A DNA stretch of 7,032 nucleotides from Nitrosopumilales archaeon. Lineage in GTDB: Archaea; Thermoproteota; Nitrososphaeria; Nitrososphaerales; Nitrosopumilaceae. This document shows positions 1-6,292 of this stretch, one piece after another (the stretch's first letter is position 1; each line of letters starts with the position of its first letter). The stretch covers positions 1 to 7,032 of the forward strand of contig JAEHKQ010000245.1 in assembly GCA_016838795.1 (NCBI GenBank), written 5' to 3'. A program made the position numbers and the translations under genes. A model generated the notes under the pieces. The model was not told the origin of the DNA and made no database searches. It worked only from the letters and a program-made list of their open reading frames with translations.

Positions 1-1657
1 AAAAGAGCCATTAGAAGAGGCTGCTAAATCTCTTGAAGAGATAATTTCAAAGGTTCAAAGTAATGCATTTGTAAAAATATTTTCTGGCGTTGATGTTAGT
101 GATGAAAAAGCAGTAAACCAAATGTTTGATTCGTTGAAGGGATCAAACACGAATGTAGATATTGTTGTTAATAATGCAGGAATTTCTGGACCTGTTACAT
201 GTTTTGCAAATTCATCTTTAGATGACTTCAAAAGTACAGTAGCAATTCACCTTACTGGTACGTTTTGGATCTCAGTACAAGCTTTAAGAGTAATGAAAGA
301 AGGTGCTAAAATTATTACAATTTCAACATTCTTTGCGGAAGAGAGACCGCTTGAACAACGTCCATATCGTTTTAGAGATCCATACACTGCATCTCAAGGT
401 GCAAAAAACAGATTGGCTGAAGCAATGTCATGGGAGCTAGTGGATCGTGGAATTATCTCTATTGCTACAAATCCTGGGCCTGTTCATTCTGATAGAATTT
501 ACAAAACTGTCTATCCGAAAGCAGCATCAGAGTTTTTGAGAGTTAGTGGTTTTGAAGGTCTAAGTCCAGTAGAAGTTGAATCAGCCAGCAAGGAAATTGT
601 TCCTTTGTTAGGTGAAGATGAAGATGTGATAAAAGAAGGAATTGCAAAAGCTGCTGACAATTTAGCCAAATCAAAAGGAGGAGATGCTCAAAAACATGTT
701 GAAACATTGACAAACCTTCTAGATAAAATCAAAACTGTTGCTGAAAAAATTCAAAAAAATACTTCTAGAATGATTGCTAATCAGCAATTTCTAACACAAG
801 CACAAGTAGCAAAAACAGTTCTCACTCTTTGTGATGACGAGCAAGCAAAAATTCTAAACGGCAGAGTTATTCCAGGGGACAGAGTATTTTATCCAGTTAG
901 ACCACATATTGCAACAGCGACTCCATCTGTTCATCAGCCTGACTTTACTTCTAAAGTCGTAGTTTTTGCAATCAATGCTACGGATAAAACAGATGCTGAT
1001 CGTGTTGAATTTTTAGCACAAAATATTGAAAAAAATGGTGGCAAAGCAGTTTGTTTAATTTCTGATAGTTGTTCAAAAGAAATTCAAGATTCTATTAGTT
1101 CAAAATTTCATTCCCATACTATTAACCTAAAGGATCCTGAAGAGATTGATAGATGGATTGAGGCGGCAAAAAGCCAAGGCCAAATAGCTGCAGTCATAAA
1201 CATTACAGGAAATCTTCCTCAAATTTCAAAACTTGTTGAATTATCAAGAAAGGAGTGGGATGATCTGGTTGACAAGTTCATCAATACTCCTGCAACTGTG
1301 GTTCAACGTGCATTGAATTATTTTGTTCCGGGCGGAGGATCAGATCCTAGATTATTCAAAGACAAAACTGGAACTGTTGTGACAATTGGTCCAGACTTGC
1401 CTGCTGGAAAAATTACTGGTATTCAAAGAGCAACAATTGAGGTGTTTAGGGGTGCGTTACGACCATTTACGGTAACTGTGAATCAAGAATTAAGTGACGT
1501 TCTTAAATCAAAGGTCAGAGCGTTTTTGGTTTTACCAGGAACTGTGGACGGTAAAGAACCAAATAACGAAAACATTGTTCAAGCTATAAACTATTTTGTT
1601 TCTGAATATTCTCCATCTTCTGGCACTGTAATATTTTGCGTTGACGAAGAAAGATAA
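1..1657 (+). CDS. Tandem short-chain dehydrogenase (SDR), malonyl-CoA reductase C-terminal-half-like, 5' partial
   Basis: The reading frame is open from the window edge, so the true start lies upstream; the ATG at 122 is internal because about 40 codons before it continue an SDR fold (a GVDVSD-type strand before NNAG). First domain: NNAG at 170-181, a strand ending in Ser at 323-325, Tyr of YTASQ at 383-385, then NPGPVHSDRI. Next comes a charged helical linker (about 610-770), then a second Rossmann-like domain from about 950 to 1630 with NITG at 1199-1210 but no Tyr-Lys pair. This active-plus-degenerate order, the long Ser-Tyr spacing and the PGPVxxDR motif recall, from memory, the malonyl-CoA-reducing half of Chloroflexus-type malonyl-CoA reductase. 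Oddly, the canonical Lys of YxxxK is Gln (395-397), with a Lys only three residues later. The SDR call is secure; the substrate is inference. The product is probably a cytosolic NAD(P)H-dependent reductase. Confidence 0.85.
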   Translation, partial: KEPLEEAAKSLEEIISKVQSNAFVKIFSGVDVSDEKAVNQMFDSLKGSNTNVDIVVNNAGISGPVTCFANSSLDDFKSTVAIHLTGTFWISVQALRVMKEGAKIITISTFFAEERPLEQRPYRFRDPYTASQGAKNRLAEAMSWELVDRGIISIATNPGPVHSDRIYKTVYPKAASEFLRVSGFEGLSPVEVESASKEIVPLLGEDEDVIKEGIAKAADNLAKSKGGDAQKHVETLTNLLDKIKTVAEKIQKNTSRMIANQQFLTQAQVAKTVLTLCDDEQAKILNGRVIPGDRVFYPVRPHIATATPSVHQPDFTSKVVVFAINATDKTDADRVEFLAQNIEKNGGKAVCLISDSCSKEIQDSISSKFHSHTINLKDPEEIDRWIEAAKSQGQIAAVINITGNLPQISKLVELSRKEWDDLVDKFINTPATVVQRALNYFVPGGGSDPRLFKDKTGTVVTIGPDLPAGKITGIQRATIEVFRGALRPFTVTVNQELSDVLKSKVRAFLVLPGTVDGKEPNNENIVQAINYFVSEYSPSSGTVIFCVDEER

Positions 1658-1741
1658 ATGAAGAAATTTTCAGATTTGAAAGTAGGAGAAGAGTTTTTTT
1701 CTACATGTAGTATTTCTGAAAAAGAATCGCCTAGAAACTGA
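1658..1741 (+). pseudogene. Truncated MaoC-type hydratase N-terminus (remnant)
   Basis: An ATG directly abuts the TAA of the SDR gene and opens 27 codons ending in TGA. The first roughly 23 residues (M-K-K-F-S-D-L-K-V-G-E-E-F, then a Ser/Thr-rich strand and S-E-K-E) fit the usual opening of MaoC/hotdog acyl dehydratases, which commonly begin with a Phe-x-Asp-Leu-x-Val-Gly-(Asp/Glu) pattern. A full MaoC domain needs about 130-150 residues, but the frame stops here and the following DNA is the intact antisense transporter gene, so no frameshift within this window could restore it. Its last 11 bases overlap that gene's 3' end. The immediate spacing suggests the ancestral gene was translationally coupled to the SDR. 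Alternatively it is a chance short ORF; the match is short, so confidence is moderate. Confidence 0.5.
1694..1700 (+). terminator. Possible oligo-T terminator for the SDR gene
   Basis: Seven consecutive T residues lie 37 bases after the SDR stop codon, inside the hydratase remnant. Archaeal RNA polymerase often terminates at T-rich tracts without a hairpin, so this could end the SDR transcript before it runs antisense into the convergent transporter gene. It is only a composition signal. Confidence 0.25.
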
Positions 1742-2495
1742 ACAAGTTCTCAACTGAATCTATAAAGAGCTTTATTGCAGCTATAATGATCACAACAGAT
1801 ACTAGAATTTGCAGCCATCTTTCCTTAATCTCAAGTGATAGTCTTGCACCAACTAATCCACCGCCAAATGCTCCTATTGCCAATAATAATGACTGAAAAT
1901 AATCTGGGTGACCAAGAAGACTGTGAGTGACCAAGCCAGAAAATGATGCGAAAAGTAAGATCAGTTGTGAGGTAGGAGCAGCTTTTTTCATTCCCATGCT
2001 CATAGCGACCATCATTAATGGCACAAAAATTATACCGCCACCAATACCGAAAAAGCTGGATATGATACCTGCAAAGAAACTAGCGCCAATAGCTAAAAGC
2101 ATTACTTGTTTGGATGTGTTTATTTGTCTAGATTCGATTTTCCTTCTCAAAAAAATGTAAACTGCAGATGAAATTAGTACAAGTCCAAACAGAATTTTGA
2201 ATATCCCTGGAGTCACATCTGCTGAAATGTATGCTCCAAGTATTGCACCTGGAATGGATAACAATCCTAGTTTTAGCCCAATTGAATACTCGATTCTTTT
2301 CTGCCTTGAATAGGAAATTGTTGATGCCACTGCATTGCTAAATGCTGCAAAAAGACTGTTGCTTGCAGCAAGTGTTGGAGGAAATCCTGCAAAAGTTAAA
2401 ACTGGCACCACTATTATTCCACCACCTAAACCAATCATTGAGCCCAATACTCCCGCCACAAATCCTAAAGGGATTAACCATAATTCTTCAATCAT
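1731..2495 (-). CDS. TauE/SafE-family (DUF81) membrane transporter
   Basis: A 254-residue protein made almost entirely of membrane helices, the usual size for the TauE/SafE family (Pfam PF01925), whose members export or import sulfite, sulfonates or related organic anions. It shows the family's internal duplication: a Gly-rich motif GSMIGLGGGIIVVP at residues 18-31 is repeated as SSFFGIGGGIIFVP at residues 146-159, each starting a half of about four helices. A basic loop (RRKIESRQ, residues 117-124) separates the halves. The ATG start gives a hydrophobic first helix and has a TATA-like element about 30 bases before it, so the gene is probably transcribed on its own from a nearly leaderless message. 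The substrate cannot be read from sequence. Its 3' end overlaps the truncated hydratase remnant on the other strand. Confidence 0.9.
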   Translation of the reverse strand: MIEELWLIPLGFVAGVLGSMIGLGGGIIVVPVLTFAGFPPTLAASNSLFAAFSNAVASTISYSRQKRIEYSIGLKLGLLSIPGAILGAYISADVTPGIFKILFGLVLISSAVYIFLRRKIESRQINTSKQVMLLAIGASFFAGIISSFFGIGGGIIFVPLMMVAMSMGMKKAAPTSQLILLFASFSGLVTHSLLGHPDYFQSLLLAIGAFGGGLVGARLSLEIKERWLQILVSVVIIIAAIKLFIDSVENLFSF

Positions 2496-2522
2496 TGTGA
2501 ACCTGAAAACAAAACATTCTAG

Positions 2523-2531
2523 TCTATATAA
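2523..2531 (-). promoter_or_regulatory. TATA-like promoter element for the TauE/SafE gene
   Basis: On the minus strand the sequence reads TTATATAGA, centred about 32 bases before the ATG at 2495 and immediately after the stop codon of the DUF192 gene. The spacing predicts transcription beginning a few bases before the start codon. This suggests the two same-strand genes are separate units despite the short gap. Confidence 0.45.
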
Positions 2532-3026
2532 CTAAATTGAAATAATTTCCAGCACAGAATTTTCAGTTATGTCAAATTCGTCAACAAATCCTGAAGTTAC
2601 TTCGAGAATATACAGTGCTTGATTAGTTTCTGGATTAACACTAGTACAAGTTGCAGTTTCAAGTGCAGATTTGCACGGAGGTACGTTTTCCTCAATGTAA
2701 ACAACGTTTCCGTTGCTATCAAACCAGATCAGGTCTAATGGAAATTGCATGTTCAGCATCCACAATGAATAATTACCTGGTTCTTCAAAAACAAAAAGCA
2801 TTCCTTGATCATACGGAAGTTGTTCTTGGAACATGAGACCTCGAACTCTCCCAGGTTCTGTATCAGCAATTTGTACTTGTAAAACTACCTCATCGACCTT
2901 AATGGTGCCTATAGGAAAGTCAACGGCTTCAAGTATAGCATCACTAGGAATTGAAAGAATTCCTACAATTCCAACAATAAAGGCAGCAGCCGCTATAGGT
3001 AAAATTACCTGCACTCTTGTTGCCAT
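2532..3026 (-). CDS. Membrane-anchored DUF192 protein
   Basis: A 164-residue protein. Residues about 7-27 form a hydrophobic N-terminal helix after a short Arg-containing tip, either an uncleaved anchor or a signal peptide, placing the rest outside the cytoplasmic membrane. Residues about 45-164 match DUF192 (Pfam PF02643): RGLMFQEQL (62-70), GMLFVF (75-80), a Trp-containing strand SLWMLNMQFPLDLIWF (87-102), G-N-V (106-108), and the PPC motif ending at Cys118, followed by Cys127. This family is widespread and its biochemical function is not settled. The two cysteines flank a short insertion and could pair outside the cell. The ATG start is supported by a TATA-like element about 24 bases upstream. 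No special link to its neighbours is evident beyond shared strand. Confidence 0.88.
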   Translation of the reverse strand: MATRVQVILPIAAAAFIVGIVGILSIPSDAILEAVDFPIGTIKVDEVVLQVQIADTEPGRVRGLMFQEQLPYDQGMLFVFEEPGNYSLWMLNMQFPLDLIWFDSNGNVVYIEENVPPCKSALETATCTSVNPETNQALYILEVTSGFVDEFDITENSVLEIISI

Positions 3027-3046
3027 ATTTGGTATTGTTAGCTTCC

Positions 3047-3055
3047 TTTTAAAAA
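3047..3055 (-). promoter_or_regulatory. TATA-like promoter element for the DUF192 gene
   Basis: The minus strand reads TTTTTAAAA here, centred about 25 bases before the ATG at 3026. This is the spacing expected for a leaderless archaeal message. It lies in the 39-base gap after the stop codon of the upstream small protein gene. Confidence 0.45.
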
Positions 3056-3065
3056 CTAAAAATGC

Positions 3066-3416
3066 TTACATGATTGAACTTTTCAAGTCACTAATAGAAG
3101 AGAAAGATTCCTTGACATGATGACCTACATCAGAGATTGTGGCACTGTTGTATTTTTTCTCCAAATAGCGACCTGCTAAAATCAGTGGTCCACCAACAGC
3201 ACATGTAACTCCGGTTGGTTCTGGAACCCAAAACATGATAAAACCAATTTTTTGTAGTTTTTTCCCGGGTGCTGGTGCTTTCTGTAATGCCCCAAGAGAT
3301 TTTACTGTATTTTTATCATCGATTTTTGCCAAGTCAGTATACAAATTTGCTCTTCTTTTAGCAGAATCTGAATATGCCCTTAATTTTTTAAGTTTTTTTG
3401 TTAAAACGTCTTCCAT
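3066..3416 (-). CDS. Small hypothetical protein, basic helix plus hydrophobic segment
   Basis: I do not recognise this family. From the preferred ATG at 3416 it is 116 residues. A TTG two codons upstream (3420-3422) is an alternative, but the ATG fits the promoter spacing and a weak AGGA stretch lies before it. Residues about 1-50 are rich in Lys and Arg and look helical (KKLKKL, AKRRANLY). Residues about 57-84 are hydrophobic with Trp, Pro and Gly (FWVPEPTG, VGGPLILAG), possibly one membrane helix or a short hairpin. The C-terminal 30 residues are polar with HH and Ser-rich stretches. The protein may sit at the membrane with its basic N-terminus in the cytoplasm. It is transcribed divergently from the metal-dependent regulator and may share its control region. 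Confidence 0.7.
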   Translation of the reverse strand: MEDVLTKKLKKLRAYSDSAKRRANLYTDLAKIDDKNTVKSLGALQKAPAPGKKLQKIGFIMFWVPEPTGVTCAVGGPLILAGRYLEKKYNSATISDVGHHVKESFSSISDLKSSIM

Positions 3417-3440
3417 TTTCAATCCTAATTTTGGAAAAAT

Positions 3441-3449
3441 TAGTTAAAA
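3441..3449 (-). promoter_or_regulatory. TATA-like element for the small hypothetical gene
   Basis: The minus strand reads TTTTAACTA, centred about 29 bases before the ATG at 3416. It is a moderate TATA match at the right distance. The palindrome at 3461-3472 begins 11 bases further upstream. Confidence 0.3.
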
Positions 3450-3460
3450 TTCAAAGATCA

Positions 3461-3472
3461 AGTTACGTAACT
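3461..3472. promoter_or_regulatory. Perfect 12-bp palindrome, candidate operator
   Basis: AGTTACGTAACT is a perfect inverted repeat with no spacer. It lies between two divergent start codons, 49 bases before the regulator ATG and 44 bases before the small protein ATG, just outside both TATA-like elements. DtxR/MntR-family proteins bind as dimers to dyad-symmetric DNA, often next to their own genes, so an operator role is plausible. The sequence does not obviously equal a known bacterial MntR or DtxR box. Confidence 0.4.
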
Positions 3473-3493
3473 CCAAAGTCAATAATGAGTAAC

Positions 3494-3502
3494 CTAATTT
3501 TT
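3494..3502 (+). promoter_or_regulatory. TATA-like element for the metal-dependent regulator
   Basis: CTAATTTTT lies about 23 bases before the ATG at 3521, the spacing for a leaderless archaeal message. The match is weak to moderate. Confidence 0.3.
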
Positions 3503-3520
3503 GACTCGTAGTAATTCAAT

Positions 3521-4024
3521 ATGAAATTATATCAAGGAGAAAAGAGAATTCAAAACGACTTGAAAAAACGAGACCCAAGGCGGTTAGAGTCAATAAAGGC
3601 TGCACATCAAACAGAGAAAGCTAGTTCAAGTACTAGGATGGAAGATTATTTGGAAATTATTGCTGAATTAGTTGAATTGAAAGGATATGCTACAACATTA
3701 GACATTTCTAGATACATGGATGTAAGCGCTCCTAGTGTGACGAAAATGTTGCAAAGATTGGATGAAAATGACTATTTGGAATATGAAAAATATCATGGAA
3801 TTAATTTAACAACAAAAGGAACACATCTAGCAGATAACATTAGACAAAAACATGGAATTTTGTTAGAATTTTTTGAAATTCTTGGCATAGGACGTGATAC
3901 TGCAAATCAAGATGCTGAAGGAATTGAACATCATCTTAACCCAAGAACCATTAAACAATTAAGAAAGTTTATTACTTTTTTAAAATCAAACCCCAAAATT
4001 TTAGAGAATTTTAAAAATCTTTAA
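3521..4024 (+). CDS. MntR/DtxR-family metal-dependent transcriptional regulator
   Basis: A 167-residue cytosolic DNA-binding protein. Residues 40-105 form the winged helix, with the recognition region around VSAPSVTKMLQRL (68-80). Residues 106-154 form the dimerisation and metal domain (HGILLEFF, EGIEHHL). The six metal ligands of Bacillus MntR (Asp8, Glu11, His77, Glu99, Glu102, His103) correspond to Asp42, Glu45, His111, Glu133, Glu136 and His137 here, all at a constant offset of 34 without gaps. This favours a Mn(II)/Fe(II)-sensing MntR-like repressor. There is no C-terminal SH3-like domain. The N-terminus is odd: about 38 extra residues, strongly basic, before the usual start; an internal ATG at 3638 would give the standard MntR length, but the TATA spacing supports 3521. 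The gene's last 14 bases overlap the convergent PINA gene. Targets probably include itself and metal transport genes elsewhere. Confidence 0.9.
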   Translation: MKLYQGEKRIQNDLKKRDPRRLESIKAAHQTEKASSSTRMEDYLEIIAELVELKGYATTLDISRYMDVSAPSVTKMLQRLDENDYLEYEKYHGINLTTKGTHLADNIRQKHGILLEFFEILGIGRDTANQDAEGIEHHLNPRTIKQLRKFITFLKSNPKILENFKNL

Positions 4025-5831
4025 GAAAAATCTGAATTTCATTTTGGGATGATGCAAGTTGTAACAAGCGTTTTGCTACATCAGAACGTTTTGGAATTTT
4101 AATTTGACCCTTTTTTCCGATTCTTGAGGATGTCATGTATTTTTCATTTATATAAACATCTGCATGCATTCCTGTGTATTCTCTACTAACTGAAAGTATA
4201 AGGGATGTTTTTGATTCTAAAAAACTAAATGGTAATTCATAATTTGTTAAAGATTTTTGGGATTGACTACGTTCTACAACGTCAATGTGTACATTCAACA
4301 TTTTTTCCAAGTGATCAATGTTGGTTCCACCGCGACCAATGATTGAGGGAATAGCTTGTTTATCTACCGTAACCTTTACGTTATTTTCAGATAGAATTTC
4401 GACTTCTGCCCTAGGATCAAATTTTTTGAATGTATCTTTAACCTTCTCTTCGGCTAATTTTTCAATTCCAAATGAAGTGGCTTTTTTTGATACAGGCACA
4501 ATTACATTTTCTTCTCCAAATGTGTAAATTTCATATTCTAAAGTTTGGTCCTCAAAAGTTCTAATCTCAATTACAGGCCTAGCCAAGTCCTGTACTGTCA
4601 TTCCAGATGGAACTTTAACTTTAAGTTTTAATTCATACACTTCAGAAATTTTACCATCTTTAACGAAAACAACTGTATCCAGTACACTGGGGATTATTCC
4701 TAACTCAATTTTACCTATAAATCGCTGAATTGCATCAATTGGAGAATTAGCATGTATAACGCCAACCATGCCAACTCCTGTTAATCTCAAGTCAGAAAAA
4801 ATTCTAAAATCTTCTCTTCTCCTAACTTCATCAAAAATTGTATAGTCAGGTCTTACCAAAAGTAAAATGTCAGCAGAATTTTCAAAACTACCATCTAATC
4901 TTGTATACTGTGTTATGCCAGCATCAACTTGTAAATCCCTTGGTGATTCAAAAGTCTTGACGATCTTTCCTCCATCATGATAAAAATTTGCAAGGCCAGA
5001 TGCTAAAGTACTTTTTCCAGAACCTGGAGGTCCTGAAATCAAAATTCCTTCTGCTCTTTCAGAAAATCTTGACATTAATTTGTCTGAAACATCATACTGA
5101 TCTAGACTAAGTTTTACAATTGGATGTACGATTGTAATTTCATATCCTTCAGAAAATGGAGGTTGTGTAATTACAATTCTATAATCAGAGTATTGAATTA
5201 CTAATGCTCCTGGCTTTGAAATTTCGATATTGCTAGAATCAGAAATTTTTGATGTTTCCAAGATTTGAGCAGATATATTGTGCAAATATTTACGTGTTAA
5301 AATTGTGTCCTCAATTTTAGTAAGCTCAAATGCACCAGGTTTTCCTCGTTTTGCAAAAGGTGCCAAGCCTTCTTTAAGATGAACGCTCATTGTTTGTGAA
5401 TCAAAAAATCTCAAAAATTCAAGTGGTTCTTTTTGTTGTTCTGGTTTTTGGAATTTAACTTTAATTCCTTCAGCTTGAGATACTAAAGATTGAGTATGAT
5501 CAGATGTGTAAAGAATTGCATCATTTTGTTTTGCGACATCTTGTATAATTGCATCAATTCTTCCGCGTGAAGCCAAGTTTACATCATCCATATCAGGTCG
5601 CTTGCCTTCAAACGTAATCGTCAGACCGTGCTTATCTGAAATATCTTGAAGTTTTTTAATTTCTTCTAGACCAACAAAACCTTGTTCTTTTTTCTGAGAC
5701 GCTTGAGATTGTAACTCATCTAAAACGGCCATCGGGATTATGATTTCAGTATTTTGTATTGAGCCACTTTTGACTAGTGTAATTATTTGGCCATTAATTA
5801 TGATGCTCGTATCTAAAACTATTTTAGCCAA
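4011..5831 (-). CDS. PINA-type protein: PIN domain, PilT-like ATPase and KH domain
   Basis: A 606-residue protein of the archaeal PIN-ATPase-KH family. Residues 1-130 are a PIN nuclease-like domain with acidic residues Asp7 (VLDTS), Glu39 (VLDEL), Asp93 and Asp111 (TSDH). Residues about 230-400 are a secretion-superfamily ATPase: Walker A GPPGSGKST (267-275), Walker B region ending IFDE (332-335), and a His motif VIHAN (358-362). Residues about 475-521 are a KH domain with GRGG (499-502), and a conserved-looking C-terminal tail follows. The Sulfolobus relative PINA is reported to drive Holliday junction migration with Hjc and Hjm; a similar DNA repair or recombination role here is inferred. 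The start is TTG at 5829-5831, since an in-frame TAG sits directly upstream and the conserved PIN strand starts there. It probably has its own promoter. Confidence 0.92.
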   Translation of the reverse strand: MAKIVLDTSIIINGQIITLVKSGSIQNTEIIIPMAVLDELQSQASQKKEQGFVGLEEIKKLQDISDKHGLTITFEGKRPDMDDVNLASRGRIDAIIQDVAKQNDAILYTSDHTQSLVSQAEGIKVKFQKPEQQKEPLEFLRFFDSQTMSVHLKEGLAPFAKRGKPGAFELTKIEDTILTRKYLHNISAQILETSKISDSSNIEISKPGALVIQYSDYRIVITQPPFSEGYEITIVHPIVKLSLDQYDVSDKLMSRFSERAEGILISGPPGSGKSTLASGLANFYHDGGKIVKTFESPRDLQVDAGITQYTRLDGSFENSADILLLVRPDYTIFDEVRRREDFRIFSDLRLTGVGMVGVIHANSPIDAIQRFIGKIELGIIPSVLDTVVFVKDGKISEVYELKLKVKVPSGMTVQDLARPVIEIRTFEDQTLEYEIYTFGEENVIVPVSKKATSFGIEKLAEEKVKDTFKKFDPRAEVEILSENNVKVTVDKQAIPSIIGRGGTNIDHLEKMLNVHIDVVERSQSQKSLTNYELPFSFLESKTSLILSVSREYTGMHADVYINEKYMTSSRIGKKGQIKIPKRSDVAKRLLQLASSQNEIQIFLKDF

Positions 5832-5853
5832 CTAGAAAAAATTCTCAAACCTA

Positions 5854-5862
5854 CTTTTAATC
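5854..5862 (-). promoter_or_regulatory. TATA-like element for the PINA gene
   Basis: The minus strand reads GATTAAAAG, centred about 27 bases before the TTG start, inside the 66-base gap after the receiver gene. The spacing supports both a separate leaderless transcript and the TTG start choice. Confidence 0.4.
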
Positions 5863-5897
5863 ATAACTAAAATGTAAGAGTGAAATCTATTCAGAAG

Positions 5898-6260
5898 TTA
5901 TTTCTTAAGGGTTTCATCAATTATTTTTAAAACTTGTTCAAACTCAAATGGTTTGGCAATATATGATTTGGCTCCGCTAGCTAAACATTTGTCAATTATT
6001 TTTATATTATCTGCTGCAGTAATCAAAATTATTTTTGCCTTTGGATACATTTCAATTATTTCTTGGATCACAGTTAGTCCATCTTTTTTTGGCATAGCCA
6101 AATCGAGTAACAACAAATCAGGTTTCAATTGAGTGTATTTTTCAATTGTATCAGCCCCATCAATGGCCTCACCAATAACAGTATGTTTCCCAATTTCCAC
6201 AATGTCTCTTAACACAAGTCTAATTGCGTCAGAGTCATCAGAGATTAATATTGAAGCCAT
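5898..6260 (-). CDS. Stand-alone CheY-like response regulator receiver
   Basis: A 120-residue single receiver domain with no output domain. All signature residues are present: acidic pair Asp8-Asp9, phospho-acceptor Asp53 (LLLLDLAMP), Thr81 (ILITAAD), and Lys103 in AKPF. It is therefore expected to be phosphorylatable, with Mg(II) bound by the acidic pair. Such single-domain regulators act by protein contact, either on a flagellar/archaellar switch or as a phosphate shuttle. The gene follows the Hpt-like gene on the same strand with a 32-base gap, so the two probably form an operon and perhaps a phospho-transfer pair. An AT-rich stretch in the gap (around 6282-6290) could also give it a promoter of its own. 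No archaellum or CheA gene is visible here, so a motility role cannot be claimed. Confidence 0.93.
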   Translation of the reverse strand: MASILISDDSDAIRLVLRDIVEIGKHTVIGEAIDGADTIEKYTQLKPDLLLLDLAMPKKDGLTVIQEIIEMYPKAKIILITAADNIKIIDKCLASGAKSYIAKPFEFEQVLKIIDETLKK

Positions 6261-6292
6261 ATTTTGTCGTGAATAAATTATTATTTAAAGTG

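Noticed and set aside
122..124. ATG at 122 as the start of the SDR gene
   Set aside because: The same frame is open to the window edge and encodes a credible part of the SDR fold before it (the GVDVSD strand ahead of NNAG), so the start lies upstream.
1927..3447. Several plus-strand open frames of 60-95 codons in 1927-2160, 2335-2535, 2651-2836, 2833-3120 and 3235-3447
   Set aside because: They lie antisense to well-supported minus-strand genes, have no recognisable motifs, and are expected by chance opposite such genes.
4111..4116. T6 tract as a terminator for the metal-dependent regulator
   Set aside because: It is a short run nearly 90 bases after the stop within the PINA coding sequence, and similar runs are common in this A+T-rich DNA.
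4318..4527. Plus-strand open frame of 69 codons
   Set aside because: It is antisense to the KH region of the PINA gene and has no protein features of its own.
4011..5831. VapC-type toxin or type IV pilus/secretion ATPase
   Set aside because: The PIN domain is fused to a PilT-like ATPase and a KH domain in one 606-residue chain, with no antitoxin gene and no pilin or secretion genes nearby. That fusion is the PINA family.
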